64,000 nucleotides of DNA. Source: Branchinecta lynchi (lineage: Eukaryota > Arthropoda > Branchiopoda > Anostraca > Branchinectidae). Shown piece by piece: positions 1-11,300 of this stretch (within the stretch, counting starts at the first letter, position 1; the number at the start of each line of letters is the position of its first letter). The translations under genes and the position numbers were made by a program. The stretch is taken from assembly GCA_023053575.1 (NCBI GenBank), contig JAKZAP010000007.1, positions 15,467,508 through 15,531,507 of the forward strand, read 5' to 3'. Under the pieces are notes generated by a model. It did no database searches, was not told the DNA's origin, and saw only the letters and a program-made list of their open reading frames with translations.

Positions 1-565
1 ATTGGCAAAGGACAGAAAGCATAATCTGATGTGGGAAGCATGTAATACTTATAAAAGCGATATTAGTCAAAATAAGGAACACACTTGGAAAGTTATATCT
101 GAGAGAAACAATCCAACAAAAGTAGTTGTGATGCTACAGAAAAATGAAAAGCATAACAATCAATTAATGAATAATATGGTGTTTGATCATATGAATTTAA
201 CAGACATAGAACTTAGAATTAATGGGGATAAATATCCTGAAGAACCACTTAAATGTGATTTTAGCGATGATAAATGTAAATACTCAAATCTTTACAATAG
301 GTTTGTACATTTGGGTTATAAACAATTAGCATTTGATACTGGTAGTGTTGTTAGTATAGAAGAATTTAAAGAAGTATATCCACTATTCTGTTTCGATGTT
401 TCCAAACACGAGTCAAATATTTATAATGGAACAACTGCTGATATTGAAATAAGTTTAACGTTGAAAGATAATCAACCCGTACCATATAATGTTTACTGTG
501 TTATATATTATGAAAGAAAAGCTACATTAGATATTATTAACAAAAATATGTATGTGAGTTTGTGA
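1..565 (+). CDS. Capsid-like (F54H12.2-like, double-jelly-roll type) protein, C-terminal part
   Basis: The frame is open from the first bases of the window to a TGA at 563-565, so the N-terminus lies outside; the codon at 2-4 is TTG and is not a real start. About 187 residues are visible. They show the pattern I associate with animal proteins usually annotated as F54H12.2-like and with the major capsid proteins of Polinton/adintovirus-like elements: a V-V-M-L-Q strand, then FDHMNL, an L-R-I-N-G-D-x-Y-P turn, LYNRF, a YPLFCFDVSK segment, and a final strand ending near V-Y-C-V-I-Y-Y-E-R. The region is intronless and clearly more AT-rich than the DNA to its right. A second small ORF follows 37 bases downstream on the same strand, like a compact viral gene pair. 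The family call rests on remembered motif patterns, not on a search. A host-domesticated or unrelated protein cannot be excluded. Confidence 0.5.
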   Translation, partial: LAKDRKHNLMWEACNTYKSDISQNKEHTWKVISERNNPTKVVVMLQKNEKHNNQLMNNMVFDHMNLTDIELRINGDKYPEEPLKCDFSDDKCKYSNLYNRFVHLGYKQLAFDTGSVVSIEEFKEVYPLFCFDVSKHESNIYNGTTADIEISLTLKDNQPVPYNVYCVIYYERKATLDIINKNMYVSL

Positions 566-602
566 GTCTGTATTTTTATTTAATAAAATCATCCCCTAAT
601 AA

Positions 603-911
603 ATGGAGTCCACAAAGGAAGTCTTGAATACAATCAGAATGAATAAATACAATGAGACAATCAGGAAAGAAGAACTAGTTCTAGGTTTGAAATATGCTAT
701 TGTTAAAATGAGAATTGCTAAGACAAAATATGGTGATAAGTTGGTTGTGGTCATTAATCATAATGACAAACCCTGTGATTTGTTTATAACACAGAAATAT
801 AATGCTATTGCTAACGAATTACTTTTAAAGAAAAATCTGGTTTTGCAGCCTATTGTACGCGAAAACAAGAACAAAGAAACATATGTGGATTTAGAACTGT
901 TTACTCAGTAA
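603..911 (+). CDS. Small OB-fold-like protein of a virus-like element
   Basis: This 102-residue ORF starts at ATG 603 and stops at TAA 909-911. Residues 27-50 contain an L-G-L-K-Y-A-I-V-K beta strand followed by T-K-Y-G-D-K-L-V-V-V-I. That K-Y/T-K-Y-G/L-V-V-V spacing resembles the small OB-fold (single-strand nucleic-acid-binding-like) proteins that often neighbour F54H12.2-like capsid genes in invertebrate virus-like elements. It is lysine-rich and has no signal peptide or membrane segment. It lies 37 bases after the upstream ORF, on the same strand and with the same AT-rich codon use, so the two probably came in together. No intron is needed. The role is an inference; the frame itself is well supported by its length in AT-rich DNA. 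Confidence 0.4.
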   Translation: MESTKEVLNTIRMNKYNETIRKEELVLGLKYAIVKMRIAKTKYGDKLVVVINHNDKPCDLFITQKYNAIANELLLKKNLVLQPIVRENKNKETYVDLELFTQ

Positions 912-1749
912 TATTTGAATAAAAAATGAAAAATGTAAAAAAAAAAAGAAGTAGTGTATATTGTAGTATTTTATATGTAGTAAAGGGTAATATTCTCATT
1001 TCTTGTATCCTTTATTTTGGAAGTAAGAAAATAAAAATGTTCTTAAAAAGGGGGATAATTTGGTAAAAAGGATGTTAAAATTTAAGAAATTGATGTTAAA
1101 ATGGGGTTTTGAAATTGGGGGGGAGGGTGGAGTGGGAGCCCCTTTATATAACTACTAGCTTATAAGGTTTGCGGTTTAATGGAAAATTGACACAAAAGCA
1201 GAAGTTAAATAATTTGCAGCTAAAACCATACAAACGCACACACAAATTCCAGAAAAGAAACACAGAACCGGAAGAGCCAAATAATAAACAGCTAAATAAT
1301 GGGCAAACAACGTGATACTCTACGACTGTTAATGTAACTGGGGACTAGGGGTAAGAAAGAGTGGAGCCGACTTGCTGTACTCGGCGCTGCAAATGGTTTC
1401 AGTATGTTGGAGTGTCTGGCATGATCAGGGAGGTTCAACTCAAGATCAGGAATCTCGATCTGACTGAGTGCATAATTTCTTTCCGAAACCATTTCTTAGA
1501 TAATGACGTTTAGTCTTTAGAGGTTCAAGCCAGTTTAAAGCGCTTCTTCGTAGTTCGTGTACTCGTGTGACAGTGTGATTTGAAGCACCCGCTTCTCGGT
1601 TGATTCAGTTTGGCCGTACTGTTCAGACGTAAAGACGGGATGCCAAGTGGAACAAGCGTGTTCGGTGTGGCGGGGTTATATAGGGTTTTGTTCTTTTGGA
1701 AACATTCTCCTATCGGTACATACAAAGCAAGAGAAAAGGCTTTCGCCTC
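912..1749. other. Non-coding stretch right of the virus-like ORFs
   Basis: The first 250 bases stay AT-rich with A runs and G-run patches, and probably still belong to the virus-like element. Base composition becomes more balanced after about 1190. I saw no terminal inverted repeat marking the element end and no convincing coding frame. The partial frames on the minus strand between 1292 and 1725 have no recognisable motif. Confidence 0.4.
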
Positions 1750-2145
1750 TAAATCAAATCAAAATTTTGAGTAGTCGAACTGATCAGAGTTAAAAATCCC
1801 ATCAACAATGCACTTGGAACTATTGATCGATTCAGCATTAACCGCATCTTCGGTAAGGCTGTTCCAAGGATTAACAGTTCTGTTACCAAAACCCCACTTA
1901 AAAACGTCCTTGTGGAAACTTGATTTTGCAAGCTTGTACGCGTGCCCCGATGATGACGGGTAATACTGAATCTTAATTAATCAGTCCCTTCAAAATTGTC
2001 ATAACCATTGATTAATTTGAATGGTTCAATCAGGTCTCCTCTAAAACATCTGTATGCAATGGAGGGAAGGCACAGCTTGGCTAATCTCACTTGGTAGGGA
2101 AGATCGCGCAGATCTGGTACGAACGTTCGGTGAGAAAATAATTTC
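1750..2145 (-). mobile_element. CR1-like LINE, 3' end of reverse-transcriptase ORF (degraded)
   Basis: Read on the minus strand, one frame gives the C-terminal signature of CR1/Jockey-type polymerase ORFs: V-P-D-L-R-D-L-P-Y-Q-V-R-L, then L-C-L-P-S-I-A-Y-R, R-G-D-L-I-E-P-F-K. After a frame change come K-W-G-F-G-N-R-T-V-N-P-W-N-S-L and a terminal stop. A TAA lies in the middle and at least one frameshift separates the two halves, so this is a dead fragment. The palm motif is absent. A shorter relative lies on the + strand near 41290. Confidence 0.6.
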
Positions 2146-2261
2146 GGAAAGGGTTATAACAAAGGTTTGCGAATTTATTGAAGGAGCGCTGAAGCTAAGA
2201 GCGACCAAGCTTAGCAGTGAGGCTTCATAGCCGTAGGAATATATTGTTGTTGTTTTCTCTT

Positions 2262-2330
2262 GTAATGTGTATTATTGTTGTATAATGTAAATGGGCCCCT
2301 GGGCTTTTTAAATACAATTATTATTATTAT
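2262..2330 (+). repeat. Retroelement 3' tail with ATT microsatellite
   Basis: A G/C-rich patch (GGGCCCCTGGG) followed by an AATACA run and (ATT)n is the usual shape of a LINE or SINE 3' end on the + strand. A similar tail lies at 27330. Confidence 0.35.
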
Positions 2331-4880
2331 ACGGATTCAGCATGATATGATATGCTTACCCCTAAATCGACTGTCTGTGTTTTCATCGCAGACTTCTGAC
2401 AGCAATTGCAGTGCGGCAATATATCCTTCAACGCGTTTTTCGTAAAAAGGTGATTTCTGCTGTGATATATCTTTCATTGCTTGAGTGGGTTCGTAATTAC
2501 TCGTCTGATAGCTTGGTTAGTGATACGCGATACGACGTTTGACGCACTAATCGGTAGTGGATGGGACTGGCAAGAACCAAGTGATTGCAGGGACAGACGA
2601 TCAGGTTGTCCGTGCAGAATTTTCTTCATTTTTGGCAGTTCCGACCTGGAAATTATATAAAAAAAAAAATCGAATTGCTTTAGTGGAACTCAGGAGGGTG
2701 GTGAAACCCAAGAAGAAATGCCTGACAAACCAACGGACTGCCAGGTTATTCCGGCCGGATTTCTACCTTTTCAGTAGTTTTCGACCTAGAAATTGCCGAC
2801 TTGCCCGCGCAGAACTCATGATGGAGATGAAAACCCGAGACAGAATTCTAGACAACAGACGGACAGGATTTTGGCTCTGAAAAATGCTGAAAGCCCTTCA
2901 ATCTTTTAAAAAACATATAAAAGAGCTATCTTCAAGTGAGAGTCCTTGGGAGTTGTTATTTGTAAACGTAATAAAACAATTTATGTTTCTTTTATGATCG
3001 TTCTAAAGAGAAGTATTATTTAATGAGCTCCGTATTTGTATGTTCGCTTTTTTCGTGCAGAAATACAGTTTGTTCTAGGAAGTATATTATTTTCTTTTGT
3101 TGATAAATAATACGAAATGTGAAACAATTTGAATTTCAAATCTAAATGCTCTACATTTTCAGCAATTCCGACTTGGAAAAAAAAATGACTTGCACGCACG
3201 AAACTCATGATGCTATGACAGCAGTGCGATAAGAAATTCTCGTCAAAACCTGATTTCGGCGCCTTTTTTTTCATACAACGGGTATTCGGTTGCCTTAAGG
3301 CATTTTTTAAATGTTAGGATTTCTATATTATCAAGAACTTTATCTTTTCAGGGAAAAAAAAAATATTTTGTAATTGTTCGGAATTTCATATGATCAAGAA
3401 GAGATAAGGATAGAACAGGCATTTGTTGAGTCATGCTGAGTGATAAAAGTCGTTTTCGTTGACAGGGGGTGTGGCCTGCGTGGCCCCACTACTGTATTCT
3501 CCTAATCGCCGTTCTCCTGGTTAAGAAAGTGCGCGGAATTCGAAGTATAAAAGAAAGAGGTGAGAAAGCTAGTATTCACGAGTTTGATCGGGATGCTAGT
3601 GGAGAACGGAGTCCACTAAGCAAAACTTCTGACCGAAAATAACCACCAACGGTCAACAGCGAAGGCAGAAAGAGATCTACACGAAGCATTCAAACCTTAT
3701 TATGATGATAAAGGGATCCAGAGGGACCCACCCACGTGCTAGTCATTGATGGAAGGACATAGTTCCAAGTTCCAAATGTGTTTACTCCCAGTTTAGGAGA
3801 CCAGTTAGAATATCCGTCCCCTTGCGATTAGTGAACTAATTTGAAAGCCTCGTTGACCAAAATTTAGTGAAAACAGAACATGAACCAATTATCCTTGATA
3901 TTTATGCTGGGAACAGAACGGATCTTGTGATCATGTGTAAATAAAATATATACTGGTGTTCTTAAGAATCGTAATGCAATGTGAAAACTAGGCAATGTGC
4001 CTCATAGTTGTTTAGCGTAACTACCCGGAAATTACATACACTGTATTTTGTTACAGGACCCGTCGTACCCGTAATACCAATGCAACCTGCTTCCCTAACT
4101 GCATTCATTAAGGCTTAAACCCGGAGACCCAAACTTCATACGTTACACTTTCAACTCGCTAACGACAGCTCACTAATCTTTGCACTTGCCAAGATTAACT
4201 AGTTTCCATGCTCAGTATGCTCGCGACGAGTGTTCGACGAGTGGTGTGGAAAACCAGTTTTCTGAATCTTGTCAAGGTTTTGCTTATAGAAGTCAATGGG
4301 TCTGGTAAAAGGCTTAAAACTGCCTAAGTCGTGGATAATTTGTTAAATTCAGAGAGAGATAGTTTTGAATATTGGAACATAAATAGTAAATAGTGCGAGG
4401 TGTGCTTTGAAGATAATAAAACAAGAAATTCAGAAATAAGATAATTTTTTGATGATATTTTGCCAGCTAAAAGCTACTCTACCTTTTCCACAAGTTATTC
4501 AGAATAATCCTTGGAAGATTGAAATAAAATCGTACAAGTTCGGTTCATCCCGCTCCAGTCGAATCTGCAATATTTGGACATGAAACAGATGAATGTCTTG
4601 TCCAAAAACCCCAAATTCTATCCGTTCAGTTGTTTCAGAGTTATCAATGTCCCATTACTATGGGTTTCAGTGTCCTTGGATCGTGGTGGATCATCACAAA
4701 AATAAGCTGCTTATCACAGATCTGCCGAGAAAAAGAGACTCGTTTTGTTCGTATAATCCGCCTGGAAATCAGGTTCAGGTTTTTCAGTACAAATTATATA
4801 ACAAAAAAAATAGCCAGCGCTTGGCAGAGAAGAAAAATTCGTAATGCAGGGGGTGGAAAAACTTCTTCAAATGCATACAA
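2331..4880. other. Gene-poor stretch with two TATA-like sites
   Basis: Apart from the repeat block above I found no coding frame here that I recognise. CATATAAAAG at about 2918 and GTATAAAAG at about 3545 look like core-promoter TATA boxes. Each is followed some hundreds of bases later by AATAAA (about 2970 and 3941), an arrangement seen in solo LTRs. I could not define LTR ends or target duplications. Confidence 0.3.
2540..3280 (+). repeat. Degenerate repeat block with recurring 'cagttccgacctggaaatt' phrase
   Basis: Three diverged versions of one phrase (TTTTCAGnAnTTCCGACnTGGAAA followed by nnGACTTGCnCGC and CTCATGATG) occur near 2625, 2770 and 3165. The frame open at 2557-2880 crosses this block and has no recognisable domain, so I treat it as a by-product of the repeat. 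Confidence 0.35.
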
Positions 4881-4917
4881 CAAATATAATAAGTGTTACT
4901 TGAACTACCTGCATAGA

Positions 4918-5062
4918 TTGACAACTCGCCACAAGACAACTCGCCACATCAGCAACTGGGAACCGAAAAGTTGCCTCACAGACATGTCGCCACGCAGACA
5001 ACTAGCCACACCGACAATTCGCCACAATAACAGCTCGCCAAATAGACAACTCGCACAAAAAT
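4918..5062 (+). repeat. Minisatellite of 'gacaactcgccaca' units
   Basis: About eight imperfect copies of a 14-18 base unit with the core ACAACTCGCCAC occur here. The later copies are diverged (ACAACTAGCCAC, ACAATTCGCCAC, ACAGCTCGCCA). The overlapping translations are low-complexity and not genes. Confidence 0.7.
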
Positions 5063-6240
5063 AATATTGTATGTAAACACAGTATAACAAATATGATAAA
5101 TATTTCGCTCGAAATGGATCGCTCCGGATTTTTATATTGAATCTTTTTTTGCAGCGGATAGAAGAAAAGAAGATATAATCTTTTTCTTTACTGATTTTAT
5201 GTCGCTTAGCTCTTTTTGGCCGTTCTCGTGCCGGTTAGATATTTTGGTCAACCCATGCATTTATGTCCGGCTTGTCGCAGACATCGGACAATTTTTGGTA
5301 GATGCATTAGCTAAGATCCATAGACCTAGTACTCATTTTCATAAAAAAATGTTGCTTGACCCTCAATGCGTGACAACGACTAATAGTTCCGATGTCTGGT
5401 GAGATTTGTCCTGAATATTTCGGCCCTTTTTTGACGGGGTCCTCTTGAGGCTGGAGCTAGAACAAACTAAGGTGTAATCAAGGATAAAAGAGCAAGAAAG
5501 AGGGAAGTAAAGCTTATAACTAGTAAAACATTGAAATAGGGCGTTAATCACGTTAGGGCTGAAGAATGTAGCTGAAGAAATAGAGCTGAAGGAAAATTCT
5601 CGGATTACAATTAGTCGTACTTCCGGACGGATTTCCGGCTTATCTTTACACCTTCCTTTCTTGACGCATTTGTACCAAGAACTTATTTCTTAAATGAGTC
5701 CTTGTATTGATAGTGACGGAAGCGATAACTGATGCAAACAAATACCAGTTCCCTCTCAGCAACAGAACCTCAATCCGCATCATCTGCGTACCTAGTCGAC
5801 TTTAGTGATTTGACTCGGTAACGTCTCCTTTTCAAGTGTGGTTGATTGTGGTTAAAGGATTCTCAGTAGGAACATAGTTAAGGTATGAGGGGTATGCAGG
5901 AATGTCATCCAGGGAGAGATTGTTGTACAGGAGGCTAAATTATTTTCCCATAACTTATGAATAATTTATCCAAATTTCTCCAACCAAACGACTCTTGTTC
6001 TTACAACTAACTCTGTCACCCTTGTCACATCCTTGGGGGTTAGGCATTCATGTGAATGAAGCCTTATTCAATATTTCTGAACCCACACAGCTATTGATGC
6101 CAAAAGAAAGATTGAGTTATCGTATTCGAAGATTGTTCCGAACCACAGGAAATACAACCAAAACGCTCTTCGTAAATTGATAAACGTCGTTCATCTTATT
6201 TTGTTTTCTTATAAGTTTTTCCAACTGTGAAGAATCCTAT
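5063..6240. other. No recognisable gene; one short hammerhead-like repeat
   Basis: The only feature I can support is a diverged copy (5410-5455) of the short TTTCGGCCC/GGGTCCTCTT repeat, also found near 20480 and 24920. Frames such as 5995-6180 have no motif and no splice context. Confidence 0.35.
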
Positions 6241-6854
6241 CCCTTTAGTTTGGTCCCTACGAGTGCCAAACTATTTCCGGTACGGTACTCCTCCCACTCA
6301 ACCCCCCCCCCTTCTGCGGCCGAATGTCGTTCAGATACATAAACAGATCTTCTGAAGCATCTTCTCTTACCGGCTATAAAGTTTCACTCGAGTCTGAGCA
6401 CTTTCGGGACCCCCCCCCCCCCCATCGTGCTCAGATCCGGTCTGGACTCCAAAATATGTCATCTAGGGCACATCGTCACTGTACTGTCCATGTTTCATTC
6501 AAATCACTCCACTCATTTGAGCCCTATGAGAGCAACAATTTCCCGGACTCCCCTCCAACCCTCCCCCCCCCCCACTGTGGCCAAATACGACTAGGACTCA
6601 TAAACGTCGTAACTCGGACATCTCCTCCTCTTGTCCTTCAAGTTTGACTCGAATCGGGGCAAATCTGCAAATTTCCGGTTTCAGCGTCCCTTCGTTCTCC
6701 TCCTACCGTGGCTGGATCCTGTCCGAACCCCAAATAACAAACTAGTCCGCATAAACTCTGTACTGTCGAACTTGCATACCATTTGGCCCATTCGTTTGGT
6801 TTTTGGGCGTGTCATAAAGTTTCCAGCCCCCCCCCCCCCTCCAACTCCTCCAAC
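6240..6854 (-). repeat. Family Y repeat array, left part
   Basis: The block has phrases typical of family Y on its minus orientation: CCCCCCTCCAACTCC runs, CGGATCCGGTCTGGACT-like stretches, and CCAAATTTCATT-like phrases every few hundred bases. It stops at the edge of the LTR retrotransposon, and similar sequence resumes at 16337, so the retrotransposon landed inside an existing array. Confidence 0.55.
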
Positions 6855-7478
6855 TGTTATGGCTTAACGTTTATGTTATACAGCGAACCAACTATATGTA
6901 ATAGATGGGCGAAATAATATATAAAAATAACGTAATCTCGGAGGTGTAGGCCGTAATGGTATTGAAGCCGGGTCAGGATGGCATTCCGAATGGTAGGCCT
7001 ACACCAATTCCACAAACGCAGCCAAAGATAAAATTCCGGACGCGGTAAATTCATATCCGCTACCTCAATCTCGGTTCAGGCCCGAATCCCTCCAAGGGCT
7101 AAACCGGACAGATAGGTCGCCAGACCATTGCTAAGCCTCGAGACTAACCCAGCCAAAGGACGGAGTTTAGAACATTGTCATTTTAATACACATCTTAGGC
7201 CTAAAACAAAATATGAACGATAAATTATAACTTACTATAGTCTAATGACACGACGGGGTGAGATCCAAATCACGACTCCTCGAAAATCAATGAAATGATC
7301 GCTGAAGCGATCGTTTCGGTAGCGAAGGTGATCTTTTATGACGCCGTGCCGGAATGAAAGGGGTTACTAGTTAACTATTAAACAGTACTAAGGAAAAGGA
7401 CGCGACAGGGGAACAGATAAATCTGAAATAAATAAATAGGAAATTAGGGAGCCGGAATGTAAAGACGTCTCCATAACA
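6855..7478 (-). repeat. 3' LTR of the retrotransposon
   Basis: This 624-bp repeat has TG...CA ends extended to an 8-base inverted pair (TGTTATGG/CCATAACA). It is 3' because gag and pol read on the minus strand toward it. Confidence 0.93.
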
Positions 7479-7500
7479 CACCTCCCTCCTTTGGGGAGAG
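7479..7500 (-). other. Polypurine tract candidate
   Basis: On the minus strand the bases immediately upstream of the 3' LTR read CCCCAAAGGAGGGAGGTG. This purine-rich run abuts the TGTTATGG end, where plus-strand DNA synthesis is primed in LTR elements. Confidence 0.7.
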
Positions 7501-8014
7501 TGTAGCATAGGGTACAAAACATCCCAAAATTTTAACCTTAATTTCGACCTTAAAATTTCAAAATTCCTTCACAATCACTATCACTCATCAATTATTGAAT
7601 GATTGGCCCACGATTTCTCCCAAGAGTGCCTTGCAGTTGGGATATTCACCGAAACCAGCCCCTAAAGGTTACACAAGTAAGCTTTAATGGTTACTACCGG
7701 CTATCGGAAACCTGTTTATCATCCAACTACTCCCCCAAATATTCCATGCACCCGGCTTCCAAGTGGGTTACAGGAGTGCCTTTAAATACATCTAAAATTG
7801 TATGGGCATAACATGGGCACTCCCAGCCTTAGGAACAGGTTTATCTGAGGATCGGCACCCGGGCCTCAACCCGACATCTTCAGGGGGCCTCTCTCTCTCG
7901 CCTCTTTTTAAGTGGACCAATCACTATATCAAAAATAAATTTCCAATTTTTCTTATTATAAGGCCAGAAATTAAACAAACTACACCTCCCAAATTATCTT
8001 AAGAGGAGGGGGAT

Positions 8015-8062
<48 letters not shown>

Positions 8063-8384
8063 TGGATATTTTGTCCGTATGCTACACTCGTGGAAGGTAT
8101 GTCGGGAAACGTGAATATGAAGACAAAAAAAAAGATGAGAAGATAGTTCTAATTATTATGATAATAATTTCAATTCCGGCTATTGCCCAGAAAAGTTTAC
8201 CTCCACTACCTTTGTGAAAAAGAAAGACAAGACACTAGAATTAAATTTACTTAACTTGAAGCCAATAAATGTGCTGGGTATAAATTGCTTCAAAAGGGGG
8301 AGAACATAGAACATATAAATAGACATAATAACTTAACCATAAGATTTGGCGCATGCAGTTTTGGATGACGACGCCGGTGCTGGA
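7501..8384 (-). other. Retrotransposon 3' untranslated region with a 43-base A run
   Basis: The region lies between the pol stop and the polypurine tract. It contains an uninterrupted homopolymer at about 8018-8060 (A on the coding strand). Small frames here have no motifs. Confidence 0.6.
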
Positions 8385-11300
8385 TCAGTCCAGTTCGTCC
8401 GAACTGCTGGAGGGGTAGGTGGTGGACTGATGTGTTCTGGCGCCTAGCCTGAAGTCCACTGACTGGTATCGAAGTGGGGGTTTGGATGTTCGCGACGAGC
8501 GACGAAGAACTACGGCGTCGCTGGCAGAAAGTGGAGTTATCGCAGCCATAGAGGAGGTGGTAGGGATGGGGATAGTTGTGTTGGTTGAAGAGACGCTTTC
8601 AGTTAGGTGGTGTAGGATTGATGATGGTCTATCGAGGGCTGGTGATGATCCGACAGGGCCCAAAGGACTGAACCGCTCATCACTGACGAAAGCAAGTTGG
8701 TAAAACCAACGACTGGTAATAGAGTTGAACCTTCTGACAGACATTGTTCTACATTCGGTAATTACTGGAGTGGATGGTGTGGGGTGTAGTGTCGTTGATG
8801 GCAAATTTGAAGGAGTAAGGGCTTGGCCTGTTCTGGGTGGGAGAAGGGCAGACGGAGACTGCAGACTAGAGCTGTTACAATGGGCTGGTGTTGAAGCTGG
8901 TGTAGAAGGTAGCTGAGAGCATGAAGAAGTAATCGGAAAAGCTGGGGACTGGGCTTGTTGCTGATAGGTGGGTAGGGATAAGGTTGCCGGTAGTGGATGA
9001 TATTCGGTGCCGCCGGAAGTTTCAATGTCGACTTCACTGGAGAGAGACGTGGCCGCGCGGGAGTGTACAGAGCTGCTGCTGCTATGATGATAGACTGAAC
9101 GAGAGTAGTCACCGGATTGGTTTGGTCTTGGCTCGTAACTTTGAGTTACGCAACACTCATTGGCAGATAGTGTAACTTGGGTGGCGTCAGCAAGGGGAAT
9201 TACGATAATGGCCTCTGGTGTGCTGCCGCGGCTTTGACTTGCAGCAGTACACTCCCCGCCGGTAGTGAAGGGCTCCGAAACAGGTCTAGCCAATGCTCCA
9301 CCCCAGGGTGGGTCCACGGGAACCTGCAAAATTCGAATTTGCTCGGGTGGTAAGCCCGGCACCATTAAACCGAATTCGCTTGTCGACCAAGTATCTGTTT
9401 GAGCAAAATAGGGTTGGGGTGGGGTGATCCCATCGAGAAAAGTAACCCGCCGCGAAAGATTGTCGTGTAGCGTGTTGTAAGCACACTCATCAGCTACACG
9501 CCTGAGATACTCGGTTGTCGTGGGGTAAGCAGTGGCAGTCTCATCTCTTGTAATGTCAGGTAGTGGCGCAGTCACAGGCATGGGGGAGGTTGCTGCTTCC
9601 GAAACCCATGGGGACCTCAATCGGCTGGCTACTAGCCTATTGAAGTGTACGATCTGCAATTTCGATCCCGATTGCTGAATCTCATAATTCAGGCCCTCAT
9701 TTAAAGATCTGATAACCCGATAAGGGCCTCCGAATCGTTCCTTATTCAGTTTCGAGCCTGGTCCAGGTGCTGGAGGGGTTCTCAAAAATACAATATCACC
9801 TGGAACGAAAGGCCCGAAACGACTACCCGGCGACGACAACTTCTGTTTTTCTTTCGAAAACGAAATTCGCTCAGACAATACCCCATGCGCGGTTTTCATA
9901 CATCCCAACATATCAGACACATAACACTGCACATTTTCGTAAATACTGGAGTTCAAACAAATATTCGGAAACGGACAAGACGGGTCACGGAGGTACATCG
10001 CAAAGAAAGGCGTTTCAAGGGTCGCCTCGTTATGGGCCGTGTTGAGCCCATACTGAACATACGGTAGATGCTCGTCCCAATCATTCCTCGCGGCCGATAC
10101 AAGCTGCGAGAGCGCGTCTTTCAGGGTTCTATGGACCCTTTCAATCAATCCATTACATTTTGGGTTGTACGGGCTCGTCGTAACATGCGATATACCGAGC
10201 AATCGGTGGACTTCTGCCATCAATTTTGAGCAGAAGTTTGACCCGTTATCAGTGAGAACTCGGTTGGGTATTCCATGGACCATGAAAACTTTCTCCACCA
10301 ACGCTTTCGCCACCGTTTCCGCTTTCTGGTCCGGGAGGGGAAGGAGGAACACAAATTTGGTAAAATGGCAACGCGCAGTCAAAATCACGTTATTACCGAA
10401 TTTGGTTTGGGGTAGGGGTCCCACAATATCCAGGGATACTAAATTCATAGGGCCCGACGCAACCGGTACCGTACCCAGAGGGGCCGAAGGGGTTCTATTC
10501 CGAGGTTTCCGTTTCAAACAATCAATGCACCTGGAAACGTGAAGTTTCGTTCGACTCACCAGACTAACTGGAGAGGCCCAAGGGCTCGAGCTTTCGACCA
10601 AAACTCCTTGCCGTAGCATAGCTTCAATCCGGGTCTTTAATTCTCCAATCAGGTGAGCCGGTACCCTATAAGGGCGCTGTCTAATTGGGGGGTGACCATC
10701 CGTTTCAATCCTGTGAGTGACCACACCGCAATCACCCAAATCATCATCTGACCGTGCAAAAATATCGCAGAATTCCCACAATAAATCTTCAATATGGTTC
10801 CGATTCTTAGACTCGACATGGTCTAATTTGAAAAACGTCATAAAGGTGGCCTTATCCACGTCCTTCCAACCAAATCGAACACTGCCAACGATGGGTGGTC
10901 TGGGCTCCACCAACGCATCAATAACCTCACTCACATCAGCTTGGACTGGATCTGCTTCACAACAGACAAGGGACATATCTGACGCACGGACATTTACACA
11001 CGGGGCACCATCAATAGGTTCATTCGTATTTACAGCCCATATGGTTACGCAACCACCAATCACCTTTACACACTGAGGGGAAATCAGGATATTTCGCTCA
11101 GACAAAGAAGGCGATCCCTCAACAAACAAAAACTGTGCTGAACCTCCAACAACCTCGCACTGAATCCACCTTCCAAAACCTGGCTTGATGGAAGAACACG
11201 CGTAAGCCGGTTTCAGAAGGATGCTTTCTGGAATCTCTGGAACTGGAACCGCGCCATCTTCCAGTCCGACAAGATTTATCAAAGGGTCTGAGACGAAATC

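Noticed and set aside
2557..2880. 107-codon + strand frame as a gene
   Set aside because: The phrase it translates recurs nearby in other frames, and no domain is visible.
8018..8060. Long T run as a processed-pseudogene poly(A) tail
   Set aside because: It lies inside the retrotransposon 3' region with no coding sequence or target duplication beside it. A simple homopolymer expansion is enough to explain it.
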